From: CAVTUU01 sp045804965
GTDB lineage: Bacteria; Chloroflexota; Chloroflexia; Thermomicrobiales; UBA6265
Assembly: GCA_045804965.1 (NCBI GenBank)
Contig: JBJMMD010000022.1
Location: 186,001-250,000 of the forward strand
DNA length: 64,000 nucleotides
Direction: 5' to 3'
Shown piece by piece: positions 25,227 through 34,250 of this stretch. The position numbers were made by a program, and so were the translations under genes. The number at the start of each line of letters is the position of its first letter. Position 1 is the stretch's first letter. Below the pieces are notes generated by a model. The model was not told the DNA's origin. It made no database searches and saw only the letters and a program-made list of their open reading frames with translations.

Positions 25227-25250
25227 GGGCGAACAGTTAACTATTCGCCC
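25227..25250. promoter_or_regulatory. 24-bp near-perfect palindrome upstream of membrane protein gene
   Basis: Arms GGGCGAA and TTCGCCC enclose AGTTAACT, with one mismatched pair. It lies 53 bases before the minus-strand start at 25174. That position suits an operator for a dimeric repressor, and a leader hairpin is also possible. Confidence 0.5.
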
Positions 25251-26532
25251 GATACCGCGCATATCTTATAAGTTCTTGCCGCTGTTGTCTTAACCGTTCG
25301 CGTTCACGAGGACCGCATGGCAGTTTCCGCAAGATCGCGTGCGGGAATTGTTCGCTGCTACGCATTGATATATGTTCGACCTTCCATGCCAAAGACACTC
25401 ATCCGTTTTCCGCTCGACCGAAACCACCAGGACGGCCCCTGCGCCTGTGCTCTTCCCCGCCCTCCGCACTGCGAGTGACCAATTGCTGTTGGCGACCTAC
25501 CCAAATGCCGCCGCACATGTGTCGATGTGCCTGGTGAGCTCTTCTCGGCCCAATCGGTCGTACCGTCACCCCATTCTCGGGGTGGTTCTCTACCAATTCG
25601 GATCAGACATACGGCACGAAACTCTGCCCGCTGCCCCAAGCCAGCGCCCCCAGCTGGCTTGGCTTCAAGTCCCATCGAGTCTCATTCCAGGTTCGTTTCG
25701 GAGCGTAGAACCTCAATTCTGTATCAACAAATAAACATTTAAGAGCAAGCAAAGTATTGATATACGTACAATTGACATTCGCTTTTGGCGGTGCAATAAC
25801 GTGAGGGTCTTTCTGTCATCAAGCTTGGCATCAGGGGCGAATCAACGGCAAACGTTGCCCGCGCAGTCCTTTTGGCCCCGATTTCCTACGCGGATCATGC
25901 TGGGACCACGACGGTCCCGCCGGGAAGCGAGGCGCCGGATGGCATAGAGCGAAGCTTCGGTGACGATGGTGTCATCGTGCACGTGTCGAGAGACAGGAGG
26001 TCAGTGGTCCGTGGTGGGGCCGTTCCGTTTGCCCACCGATGAGACCTATGCGACGAAGTCAGAAAAGCGGGCGGTAGGCATCCTGTAACCGAGGCCACCG
26101 CCCGCTTGGAGCCGCCGGTCCGACCCTGTGGGGGCAGGCGACGTTGGGGCACACGATACAGAGTGTGCGCGCCCTAGCACTATCCCCAATTCGGCATCCC
26201 CTATCTGGGTCATCCGGCATCAGCTCCGCCCGCGCGGTGGGCAGAGGTGCGGATGTTCGTGATCTTTACGAGCGCCATATTCAAAGCAAGAGACGCAGCC
26301 ACAACCCACGCGGGGATGATCCCCGGGGCTGACTGCTCCTGTTCCATTTCTCCCACCTGGTATTGCGCACGCAGCGGACCCGGCCGTCTACAGGCCGGGT
26401 CCGCCGTTTCCGTGGCCGCTCGCCATTGGACCGTGCCCATGAAGGAGGTGATGCCATAGAGCTTGCCAAGACCTTGGGCTCGCACCATGGCGGTGCAGCC
26501 AGCAATCACCCCGATGATGAGGAGTGAACGCA
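25251..26532. other. Long intergenic region without a supported gene
   Basis: About 1.28 kb, with an AT-richer central part (25740-25800). Short open frames exist on both strands but none has a recognisable domain or a good ribosome site. It contains a 12-bp-stem hairpin at 26374-26404. The TTGATATA-like segments at 25367 and 25757 are similar to each other. Confidence 0.5.
26374..26404. terminator. Strong hairpin (12-bp stem), terminator or leader structure
   Basis: GCGGACCCGGCC and its exact complement are separated by GTCTACA. No T-run follows on either strand. It lies about 130 bases before the Cys-rich Tat protein gene, so it may end upstream transcription or be part of that gene's leader. 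Confidence 0.5.
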
Positions 26533-27258
26533 ATGGACAGTAACAGGTTCGACGACATCACCAAAGCGCTTGCGACGGGGACCTCTCGCCGCAAGATGGT
26601 CAAGGGGCTCCTGGCGGGGGCAGCGGGCATAGTCGGCTTGCGCCGGGTTGCCACTCTGGAAGCGGCGCCGACCTGCCGGGCGCTCGGCGAATCGTGTAGA
26701 ACCGATGCCTCCTGTTGTTCTGGGCAACATCTCTTCTGTCAACAGATCGGGGCAACCGGGGCGCAGCGGTGCGAATGCGAGACGGGCTTCATAAATTGCG
26801 GGGGCGTCTGCGTCGCTGGACCTGGACCCTGCTGCGTCGAAGGCCAAGTGGCCTGTGGCGGCGCCTGCTTCAACGAGTGCCCCTCTGGCGAGGTGTTCAA
26901 TACTGCGACCTGTACGTGCGAGTGCGCTTCTGGCACCACGAGGTGTAACGGCGAGTGCGTAACCAACTGCACAGGTGGCCAGGTCCTGCAGGCAGACTGC
27001 ACGTGCGCGTGCCCGACGGGCAGCGAAGTATGCCAGGGCAACTGCGTCGCCAGCTGCAGCGGCGGCCAGACACTCGACCCGACCACCTGTCAGTGTGGAT
27101 GCGGGCCGAATGAAGCCTTCTGCAACGGATGCTGCCACAACGTGACGGACGCGTGCGCGGGTGAGCACAACAAGGTCTTCAACGCCAAGTGCTGCTCGTG
27201 CGAGAATCCGGGGCAGCCATCCGGGAAGTGCAAGGGCACGCCACTGAGCTGCGCGTAG
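26533..27258 (+). CDS. Tat-exported cysteine-rich protein
   Basis: A 241-residue protein from ATG 26533, with GAGGAG eight bases before. The N-terminus 'MDSNRFDDITKALATGTSRR' leads into a hydrophobic stretch ending 'LEAAPT', a twin-arginine type signal. The remainder is built from repeated 'C..GG.C...C..G' units, giving more than 30 cysteines that could form disulfides outside the cell. The same N-terminal plan is seen at 35151. It is followed at 27617 by an exported-thiol-type protein with three thioredoxin domains, which might serve such substrates. Function is unknown. Confidence 0.85.
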   Translation: MDSNRFDDITKALATGTSRRKMVKGLLAGAAGIVGLRRVATLEAAPTCRALGESCRTDASCCSGQHLFCQQIGATGAQRCECETGFINCGGVCVAGPGPCCVEGQVACGGACFNECPSGEVFNTATCTCECASGTTRCNGECVTNCTGGQVLQADCTCACPTGSEVCQGNCVASCSGGQTLDPTTCQCGCGPNEAFCNGCCHNVTDACAGEHNKVFNAKCCSCENPGQPSGKCKGTPLSCA

Positions 27259-27616
27259 TGAGTTCGATCGTCGTTGCACTCCCCGCGGGACCGTGCAACG
27301 GCCAATCCCTGATTCGTCGTCGCTGAGGTGCGACTCGTCTCACTCGGCGCCGTTCGGATCAGGTGGTAGAGGCGGGGCGCTTCGCAAGGGAGCGCCCTGG
27401 TTCCACACCGGCAACGGCGCCGGAGCGATCGGTGGAGGATGCTTGGCGGCCGGGTTCACTAGCTTCCTCGATCACGAATTGATGAAGCGCGCGAGAAGCC
27501 TGCTGAACCCGTAGTAGGTTCGCCTCGATTTGATCTTCGGGCCGGTAGGTCTCGCTGAGTCTAGAATCTGAGCATACGCAGCGGATCCCGGCGTCACCAA
27601 TCACAGGAGTTGTTCG

Positions 27617-29578
27617 ATGGACCTCGCGCTCCTCGTCGCCCGATTGCTGGTCGCCGCCGTGTTTCTTGTGGCCGGTGTGGCGAAGCTCGCGGATCGCGCC
27701 GGCTCGAGACGGGCGATGGAAGACTTCGGCCTCCCGGCCAGGCTGGCGACTCCATTTGGAAGCCTCCTGCCACTGGCCGAAATCGCCGTCGGAATCGGGT
27801 TGCTTCCCTTGGCTTCCGCTCGCTATGCAGCCGGCGGGGCGCTCGCCCTCCTGCTGCTGTTCGTCGCCGGCATCGGCGTCAACTTGGCCCGCGGCAAGCA
27901 CCCCGACTGTCATTGCTTCGGACAACTCCACTCCAGCCCGGCCGGGTGGAGCACGCTCGTCCGCAACGCGGGGCTCGCCGCCGTCGCCGGCTTCATCGTA
28001 TGGCAGGGCTGGCAGCAGTCCGGTCGCAGCGCCGTCTCCTGGACCGGCGATCTTTCGTTCGCCGGCATCGTGGGGTTGATCGGACTTGCGCTGGTGATCG
28101 TTGAGGGCTGGGTCCTCGTTCATATGGTCGGCCAGAACGGCCGGGTACTCCTGCGGCTCGACGCCTTGGAGGCGAGCCTCGCCGCCGGTGTTGCCAAACC
28201 CGCCACGGTTTCGGAAGCCGCGCTCGGATTGCCGGTCGGCGCGCCCGCCCCGGCATTCAGCCTGCCGGGACTCCATGGTGAGACGTTGACGCTCGAATCG
28301 CTGCTGGCGGGCGGCAAGCCGGTCGCGCTCGTCTTCTCTAATCCTGGCTGCGGTCCCTGCAACGCGCTGCTGCCGGAGCTCGGACGCTGGCAGCGCGAAA
28401 ATGCAGATCGGGTGACGATCGCGCTCATCGGCGAGGGAAGTCAGAAGGCCAACCGGGCCAAGTCCACCGAACACGGGATGAGCCGAGTCTTGCTTCAGGC
28501 TGGCCGAGAGGTCGCTGAAAGCTACCAAGCAGATGGGACGCCGATGGCGGTGGTTGTGCGCCCGGACGGCACAATTGGCAGTCCGCTCGCCTCCGGGGCG
28601 GACGAGGTTCGCGCGCTCATCCTCCGGACAATCGAACTGGCTGTTCCTGCTGCCTTGTCCGGGTCGCTCGCTCGCGCGGGAAGCGCCAATGGCAATGCTG
28701 CACACAGCCAACCGGGTGCTGCTGCGATCGGTGATCCCGCGCCGGCATTCACTTTGCCCGACCTGGACGGGCGGTCTATCAGCCTTGCCGACTTCCGCGG
28801 CCATCCAACGGTCGTGCTGTTTTGGAATTTGGGATGCGGGTACTGTGCGAACATGCTCGACGATCTCAGGGCATGGGAAGCTAAGCCGCCGGCAAAGGCG
28901 CCGCAGCTCCTCGTCGTGTCGACGGGCGATGTCGAAGCGAACCGGGCCATGGGTCTTCGCTCCACTGTCGTGCTGGACCAGAGCTTCGCAGTTGGGCAGT
29001 CGTTCGGTACTGACGGTACGCCGACAGCCGTGCTGGTTGACGCCGATGGCCGAATCGCTTCAGGCGTCGGAGATGGCGTACCGGGCGTCCTTGCTCTCTT
29101 GAATGGCAAAGGGCTTCCGGCGAAGCCCCCGGCAACCAACGGTCATGCCGTACCGGCTCCGTCGCTGGTTGGCCAGCGCGCGCCCAACGTCAGGCTGCCG
29201 GATCTGACCGGCAAGACTGTCAACCTATCGAGCTTTCGAGGAAGCCCAACGCTGGTCCTCTTCTGGAACCCGGGTTGCGGGTTCTGCCGGAGGATGCTGG
29301 ACGACCTCAAGGCATGGGAAGCGAATCGCTTTAGCGGAGCGCCCAACCTCGTCGTGGTCTCGACCGGGGAGGCCGAGGCGAACCGGGCGATGGGCCTACA
29401 GTCACCGGTCCTACTCGATCAGAGCTTCGAGACGGGACGCGCCTTCGGTGCAACCGGAACGCCTTCGGCGGTGCTGATCGACGCGCAGGGCAAGATCGCA
29501 TCCGAACGCGCAGTTGGGGCGGAGGCCGTGTTCGCACTGGCAGCACAGTTTGACCAGCCGAAGGTAGTCACGACGTAG
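27617..29578 (+). CDS. MauE/DoxX-like membrane domain fused to three tandem thioredoxin/TlpA-like domains
   Basis: A 653-residue membrane thiol-redox protein. Residues 1-170 hold about five hydrophobic helices with the MauE signature C98-H-C100 ('HPDCHCFGQLHS'). Three redoxin domains follow, each with its own active-site pair: C245-GP-C248, C407-GY-C410 and C554-GF-C557. Domains 2 and 3 are close copies ('VVLFWNLGCGYC' and 'LVLFWNPGCGFC', 'VVSTGDVEANRAMGL' and 'VVSTGEAEANRAMGL'), showing an internal duplication. In methylamine-use systems MauE and the thioredoxin MauD are separate proteins for disulfide formation. Here they are fused and tripled. The likely task is moving electrons across the membrane for exported Cys-rich proteins. 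Confidence 0.9.
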   Translation: MDLALLVARLLVAAVFLVAGVAKLADRAGSRRAMEDFGLPARLATPFGSLLPLAEIAVGIGLLPLASARYAAGGALALLLLFVAGIGVNLARGKHPDCHCFGQLHSSPAGWSTLVRNAGLAAVAGFIVWQGWQQSGRSAVSWTGDLSFAGIVGLIGLALVIVEGWVLVHMVGQNGRVLLRLDALEASLAAGVAKPATVSEAALGLPVGAPAPAFSLPGLHGETLTLESLLAGGKPVALVFSNPGCGPCNALLPELGRWQRENADRVTIALIGEGSQKANRAKSTEHGMSRVLLQAGREVAESYQADGTPMAVVVRPDGTIGSPLASGADEVRALILRTIELAVPAALSGSLARAGSANGNAAHSQPGAAAIGDPAPAFTLPDLDGRSISLADFRGHPTVVLFWNLGCGYCANMLDDLRAWEAKPPAKAPQLLVVSTGDVEANRAMGLRSTVVLDQSFAVGQSFGTDGTPTAVLVDADGRIASGVGDGVPGVLALLNGKGLPAKPPATNGHAVPAPSLVGQRAPNVRLPDLTGKTVNLSSFRGSPTLVLFWNPGCGFCRRMLDDLKAWEANRFSGAPNLVVVSTGEAEANRAMGLQSPVLLDQSFETGRAFGATGTPSAVLIDAQGKIASERAVGAEAVFALAAQFDQPKVVTT

Positions 29579-29678
29579 GCGAGAGGATGCCTGGGCACTC
29601 ACGTGCACTCCTGGCGTTCGCGAGACCGGCGCCCCCGAGTCCTTGATTCGGAAGCGCCGGCTTAGCGAGTTCACGTCG

Positions 29679-31382
29679 CTAGATCACGGTGAACGTTTGG
29701 GCGGCCCGTGTTCCAGTGCCGCCCACGGCGATCACGGTATGGGCCCCGGTCTTGGCACGTGGCACGCTGATAGTCGTGGTGAAACTCCCGCTCGAGTCAG
29801 CGGTCACCGTCGCGAGTAGCGCCTTGTTGTTCACTCTATCCCAGTAGAGCTTGACAGCCTCCCCTGGCGCAAAGCCCGAGCCGATCGCAGTCGTAACGCC
29901 GGAAGCGGCCGGACTGCTTGCCGGGCTAAGGATGAGCACGGGTATAGGCAACGGTGTGCTCGTTGGAGTCGGGGTTTCGGCCGGGATCGTGGTCGGCGTA
30001 TTCGTCGGAACCGGGGTGGACGTGTCGAGAGGAACCTGAGTCGCTGTCGCGGTCGGCGTATTGGTCGCGTTCTTCCGAGGTGTGGGTGTGCTGGTTGGCG
30101 TCACCGTACTGGTTGGCGTCACCGTACTGGTTGGCGTCGCCGTGCTGGTGGCGGTGGGAGTCGGGCTCGGCGCAGGGCCGGTACCGTCATTGACATTGAC
30201 GATCCCTTCGTTGATGCCGTCTGGATCGCCAGCTATTGCCGACTGCTCCCGGCTGCTCAGCAGCGCGCTCCGCACGGCATCCGGTCCCACGCGTCCGTTT
30301 TTCGCGATATAGAGCGCGGCCGCGCCGGCAACATGCGGACTGGACGAGCTCGTGCCACTCATCGACCCGTAGCCGCCACCCTTGCCGGTCGACAAGATGT
30401 TGACACCTGGCGCGGCGAGGTCAACGTCAGCGCCGAAGTTGCTGAAGCTCGCAAAGCTGTCGTCGGCGCCATAGGTTGAGACAGGGCCCAAGCCGCCTGG
30501 CTTGCCGTCCGTGTCAACCAAGGCTGAAACAGTAATCACCTCGTCATAGGCTGCCGGCACCACCGTCGACGCGTCCACTGCGCTATTGCCGGCGGCGACG
30601 ACGTAGGTGACGCCCTTGCCGACTGAATTGCAGATCGCCTTGTGCAGCGCGCTGTTTCGGCATGCATCATCCGCGCCACCGCCGGCCAGGCTCATATTGG
30701 CGACCTCGATGGTGCCGGCAAGCTGCGTCACCCAATCGATTCCGCAAATGACGTTTGACCACAATCCGACGCCATAATCGTCAAGCACCTTGACGGACCA
30801 AAGCCGCGCACCCGGCGCGACACCGACGACGCCAGTCCCGTTGTCCAACGCGCCGATCGTGCCGGCGACATGGGTACCATGACCATAGACGTCGGCATAG
30901 CTCCCGCCGCCAGTGCAGTCAGTGCCACCGACGACGTTCAGGTCGGGATGGGTGGGGTTAATGCCGCTATCGAGCACCGCAACATCGACGTCGACTCGCG
31001 AGTCGACCCCGTCGATCGCGGCAGTTACGTTGCGATCGGCATCGATTCGGTCGACCCCCTTCGGTAGCGTTTGAGCGGCGGCTGCGATCGGCTGGTCATG
31101 GTCGATAAAGGCGACTCGCGGATCGTGCGCGATGCCGGCGACCGCCGCCTCCGGGATCTCAGCGGCAAAGCCATTGACGGCATACTTGAAGACATGATCA
31201 ATGCCAAGGCCATGCGCGCGTCCAAGCTCGTGGGCGACGGACGCAGGGTCAGCGACATCGTCGTGGAGGACGACAATGTAGCGGCCGTTGGCTCGGGCCT
31301 CGGTCGATGCCGGTGCGCCAACAGCGCTGATCGCGACGAAGGCGAGCAACAGCGCCGCGGTCGCTATAAGTAGGCGTGGCAT
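29679..31382 (-). CDS. Secreted subtilisin-like (S8) serine protease with Pro/Thr linker
   Basis: A 567-residue exported protease. A signal peptide ('LLIATAALLLAFVAISAVG') and an inhibitor I9 prodomain ('YIVVLHDDVADPASVAHELG') come first. The catalytic domain has Asp in 'VAVLDSGINPTHPD', His in 'YGHGTHVAGTIG' and Ser in 'SMSGTSSSSPHVAG'. Residues of about 400-475 are a (T/S)PT-rich linker coded by 18-bp repeats, then a C-terminal Ig-like domain ends in 'TRAAQTFTVI'. A single gene with a good ribosome site (GGGAGGG). It would digest proteins outside the cell while held or spaced by the stiff linker. Confidence 0.93.
   Translation of the reverse strand: MPRLLIATAALLLAFVAISAVGAPASTEARANGRYIVVLHDDVADPASVAHELGRAHGLGIDHVFKYAVNGFAAEIPEAAVAGIAHDPRVAFIDHDQPIAAAAQTLPKGVDRIDADRNVTAAIDGVDSRVDVDVAVLDSGINPTHPDLNVVGGTDCTGGGSYADVYGHGTHVAGTIGALDNGTGVVGVAPGARLWSVKVLDDYGVGLWSNVICGIDWVTQLAGTIEVANMSLAGGGADDACRNSALHKAICNSVGKGVTYVVAAGNSAVDASTVVPAAYDEVITVSALVDTDGKPGGLGPVSTYGADDSFASFSNFGADVDLAAPGVNILSTGKGGGYGSMSGTSSSSPHVAGAAALYIAKNGRVGPDAVRSALLSSREQSAIAGDPDGINEGIVNVNDGTGPAPSPTPTATSTATPTSTVTPTSTVTPTSTPTPRKNATNTPTATATQVPLDTSTPVPTNTPTTIPAETPTPTSTPLPIPVLILSPASSPAASGVTTAIGSGFAPGEAVKLYWDRVNNKALLATVTADSSGSFTTTISVPRAKTGAHTVIAVGGTGTRAAQTFTVI
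30088..30141. repeat. Three tandem 18-bp units in the protease linker
   Basis: Units of the form GTRCTGGTTGGCGTCRCC at 30088, 30106 and 30124 encode repeated TPTSTV-type hexapeptides on the minus strand. Such a run can change length by slippage without breaking the frame. Confidence 0.8.
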
Positions 31383-31636
31383 GGTGTCCCTCCCGCTGCA
31401 ACGGCAAGTAGCAATAGCGGCATGGCCGCTGTTTCGCTACTGGCATGCTAGGGCCGGCGGGAGCCAATCGGAACCCAACGATGGTCCGCCCAAGAGAGTG
31501 CGATTCGGGTTGCCGCCCGACGTCCGACTGGGGTAGGAATATGGTCACCTGTTCGCTCGGCTGGTCCCACCATCAGTGCTTCGCGACCACGGTGAGCGCC
31601 GGTCGATCACGGGATTCCCCGATTTCATCCTGCTCC

Positions 31637-31744
31637 GTTTCAATCCTCAGCCGGCGACCAAGCAGAGTACAACAGGACACCCGGCAAATTTTGCCAACCC
31701 CCATGGCGTTTCAATCCTCACTCTGCGACGAAGCAGATTGAAAC
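31637..31744. CRISPR. CRISPR-like remnant: two 37-bp repeats around one 34-bp spacer
   Basis: Repeat 1 is 31637-31673 and repeat 2 is 31708-31744, agreeing at 30 of 37 positions. Repeat 2 has the classic inverted ends GTTTCAATC and GATTGAAAC. Repeat 1 keeps the GTTTCAATCCTCA end but is degenerate at its right end. The spacer 31674-31707 is 34 bases. Repeat length, spacer length and end sequences all fit a CRISPR array, but two repeats and no cas genes point to an orphan or decayed array. Orientation cannot be fixed because the ends are symmetric. Confidence 0.55.
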
Positions 31745-31785
31745 GCCCCGCTCGCCCTCGTCCCCGCCGCAAGCGTGTCTCTATC

Positions 31786-31811
31786 CGCATCCCGTTTGGT
31801 TACGGGATGCG
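31786..31811. terminator. Perfect 10-bp-stem hairpin
   Basis: CGCATCCCGT, loop TTGGTT, ACGGGATGCG. It lies 42 bases after the last CRISPR-like repeat and 70 bases before the peptidase start. No T-run follows. It could bound the array transcript or act in the peptidase leader. Confidence 0.45.
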
Positions 31812-31880
31812 ATAACGCCGTTGGCTTCGTTAAACTGCCCATCGAGTCGCTGGATTCGATATCAGACCACGAGGTGTGTT

Positions 31881-33200
31881 GTGCCCGACCATTCAGCCGC
31901 CCTCCAAGCCGTTCTCGACCAGATCGATGTCCGCCGCGATGAGATCGTCGCGTTCGCGAGCGAGCTCATTCAGAAGCCGTCCATCAATCCCGATCTTGAG
32001 GTGAACGAAGAAGCGGAGAGGCCGGCCCAGGAGTGGCTCAGGGATCAGCTGGAGGCGAGTGGGGCGTTTGATGAAGTCGATTTCTGGGCGGAGGTTGCCA
32101 ACCGGCCGAATATGGTCGCCACCCGCAAGGGCACTGGCGGGGGACAATCGCTGATTTGGTGTGCGCATACCGATGTCGTGCCGGTGACGTCGGAGCAGGC
32201 GGACCAATGGCAAGGGGCGGGGCCGTTTTCAGGCGAGGTGCGAGACGGGAAGCTCTGGGGCCGGGGCGCTTCGGATATGAAGGGCGCGATTGCGGCGTAC
32301 TTCATGGCCGCGCGAATCCTGCACGACGCCGGGGTGAAGCTTCAGGGCGATCTCAAGCTGGCGCAGGTGATCGGCGAAGAGGCGGGGCGGCGGGACATTG
32401 GCTGCAATACGGTGCTCGGCCGCGGGCATCGGGCCGACTTTGCCATCTTTCCCGAGCCGTCGAACTTTGCGATCTTTCCGACGATCAAGGGCGAGCTGTA
32501 TTTCAAACTGAGCGTGCCGGGGAAATCGACCCATATCTGCAACCGTCATTTGGTCGCGCAGCCGCTGCCATACGGCGTCGAGCGGCCGGGCGTGAGCGCG
32601 ATCGACAACATGCTCAAATATCAGCTCGCGATCTTGGAGTTGGAGAAGCAGTGGAACCTCTGGCGGTCGCATCCGCATGTGCCGCCCGGAGGCATGTTCA
32701 TCAACATCAACACGATTCAGGCGGGAACGTCGCTGACGTCGGTGCCTGATTCGGCGGAGGCGACCGGATCGCTCCTCTTCAACCCCGATTTGACCGGCGA
32801 CGACGTGATGGCGGAAATTCGGGCCACGATCGACCGGGTGACGCAGGGTGATTACTGGCTACGGGAGCATCCGCCGGCCCTCGATTTGCCCCTCGACGCC
32901 GAGAGCAGCGCGCCCTGGATCAAGGAGTCGGTCAATCTGCCACACGATCATCCAGGCGTCGTCGCGATCCAACACGCGATGGAGCAGGTCACGGGCGAGC
33001 GGCCAGCGCCGACGATCTCCCCGTTCGTGTGTGACGCGAACTTCTGGTTTCCGCTCGGGCAGCCATGCCTCGTCTTTGGCGTTGGCGACCCAAGTTGGGG
33101 TATTCATGGCACGAACGAATTTTTGCCGATCGACGATCTGATCAAAGCGACGAAGGTGTTTGCCGCGGTCACCATGGAATGGTGCGGTGTAGCGTCGTAA
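31881..33200 (+). CDS. M20 family metallopeptidase (ArgE/acetylornithine deacetylase-like)
   Basis: A 439-residue dinuclear-zinc hydrolase. The start is GTG 31881 with GAGG six bases upstream; an upstream extension to 31821 lacks support. Metal motifs are 'LIWCAHTDVVP', 'GRGASDMKGA' and 'VIGEEAGRRDIGCN'. The dimerisation domain includes 'KGELYFKLSVPGKSTHICNR'. It differs from the M20 protein at 8523 in length and in this insertion, so the two are not recent duplicates. Substrate is unknown; an N-acyl amino acid or dipeptide is likely. Confidence 0.9.
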   Translation: MPDHSAALQAVLDQIDVRRDEIVAFASELIQKPSINPDLEVNEEAERPAQEWLRDQLEASGAFDEVDFWAEVANRPNMVATRKGTGGGQSLIWCAHTDVVPVTSEQADQWQGAGPFSGEVRDGKLWGRGASDMKGAIAAYFMAARILHDAGVKLQGDLKLAQVIGEEAGRRDIGCNTVLGRGHRADFAIFPEPSNFAIFPTIKGELYFKLSVPGKSTHICNRHLVAQPLPYGVERPGVSAIDNMLKYQLAILELEKQWNLWRSHPHVPPGGMFININTIQAGTSLTSVPDSAEATGSLLFNPDLTGDDVMAEIRATIDRVTQGDYWLREHPPALDLPLDAESSAPWIKESVNLPHDHPGVVAIQHAMEQVTGERPAPTISPFVCDANFWFPLGQPCLVFGVGDPSWGIHGTNEFLPIDDLIKATKVFAAVTMEWCGVAS

Positions 33201-33271
33201 TGGCGGCGTCAGTGCCGAAGTCCTAATCTCCGAAAGTACTCGGAAAAATGTGGGTAAACCTATAGACTTGT

Positions 33272-33287
33272 GTACTATTTGTAGTAC
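33272..33287. promoter_or_regulatory. GTACTA-TTTG-TAGTAC palindrome
   Basis: Six-base perfect arms in an AT-rich patch 50-60 bases before the coiled-coil protein gene. It sits where a core promoter would be, so it is a candidate operator. Confidence 0.45.
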
Positions 33288-33334
33288 CATCGGGCTAGGC
33301 CTTTCGGCGACAGTGATGCTGGATGCGGACGCCC

Positions 33335-34060
33335 ATGACCAACGATAGTGACAGCTCCTCCCGAAGCTCCGGCGTCACACTGGCGGACCCTCCAAACGAA
33401 CGGGAGCTCGACCGGGCGATCGCGCGGGTGCGCGAGCAGTTCACGTCATATGAGAAGCTGGACCGGCAGATTCAGGACATGATCGTCCGGTCCGCGGATT
33501 TGCTGAAGGGGGCGGTCGAGTTACGGCAGCGGGCGAATCAAGAGGTCGCGCAAGCGCTCGGCGAGATCGAGCGGCAAGTCGTAACCGAACGTTCGCAGCA
33601 CCAGGAGGAGCTCAATTCAGTGGTCGAGGATCTCGCGGGGACGCGCCAGCGGGCGATTCAACTCGCGGGCGCCATCAGTTCGCTACAGCAGCAGATTGGT
33701 GTGATCACCAACCGCCTGGGTAAACAAGAAGCGGCCGCTTCGACAGCGCCTGTCCCATTCTCACGGAAGAGCGCGGCGCCCCCGGCGCCACAACCGGAAG
33801 CCGCGCCGATCTCGATGCTTATCCTTGTCCAAGCCGTTCCGGACGGAACGACAGCGTTGTCGCTGCAGCGATACGTCTCCGAGCTCGAACCCGTGCTGCG
33901 GATTACGAGCCAGGAATACGCGGCGGGCGAGCTGCGCATGCAGACACTCGTCTCCCGCCCGCTTACGAACGAAGACTTTCGCGGTTGGCATAACGGCAGT
34001 CTCGAGCTGGCGCATTCCATGGCCGATGCCTTAGTCCTCAGGCTCGGCTCTTCATCGTGA
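33335..34060 (+). CDS. Coiled-coil protein with C-terminal globular domain, function unknown
   Basis: About 241 residues from ATG 33335 (ATG 33323 also possible; neither has a clear ribosome site). Residues 15-135 form a long helical region ('YEKLDRQIQDMIVRSADLLK' onwards) with heptad character. A Pro/Ala linker and a compact C-terminal domain of about 85 residues follow ('ISMLILVQAVPDGTTALSLQ', 'YAAGELRMQTLVSRPL'). The helical part matches that of the next gene in length and in 'QD..(V/A)RS..LL..A', so the two are paralogues sharing this module. No signal peptide. Probably a structural or scaffold protein. Confidence 0.7.
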   Translation: MTNDSDSSSRSSGVTLADPPNERELDRAIARVREQFTSYEKLDRQIQDMIVRSADLLKGAVELRQRANQEVAQALGEIERQVVTERSQHQEELNSVVEDLAGTRQRAIQLAGAISSLQQQIGVITNRLGKQEAAASTAPVPFSRKSAAPPAPQPEAAPISMLILVQAVPDGTTALSLQRYVSELEPVLRITSQEYAAGELRMQTLVSRPLTNEDFRGWHNGSLELAHSMADALVLRLGSSS

Positions 34061-34250
34061 CTTCCGGGCTACCGTCGCCCATAGCCCATCCCTCCATCCT
34101 CGGATAAGGTGAATTCACAGAGCAATTTGGCTCGATGTGCGGTTCGCGACGCACGTCATGGTATTGGCGGGCTAGGGACACGGGCGAAGACGTGCGCGGT
34201 GGACGTTGACTCGCGTAAGATCTCTGGTACATGACGCGACGGAGGACAAC

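Larger units (their letters stand above)
31383..31880. other. Intergenic region holding CRISPR-like remnant and hairpin
   Basis: A 498-base gap between divergent secreted protease and M20 peptidase genes. Apart from the two CRISPR-like repeats (31637-31744) and a 10-bp-stem hairpin (31786-31811), I see no gene. No cas gene is nearby. Confidence 0.6.

Noticed and set aside
26210..26533. 107-residue minus-strand frame with a signal-peptide-like start
   Set aside because: The strong hairpin at 26374-26404 would lie in its coding part, its end is low-complexity, and no ribosome site is clear; support is too weak to list.
27359..28804. 481-residue open frame on the minus strand opposite the MauE-thioredoxin gene
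   Set aside because: It is antisense to a clearly coding gene with three CxxC domains, is rich in Arg/Gln/Glu as expected for a GC-rich shadow, and has no recognisable domain.
31637..31744. Functional CRISPR-Cas locus
   Set aside because: Only two repeats, one degenerate, and no cas gene anywhere in the window; kept only as a CRISPR-like remnant.
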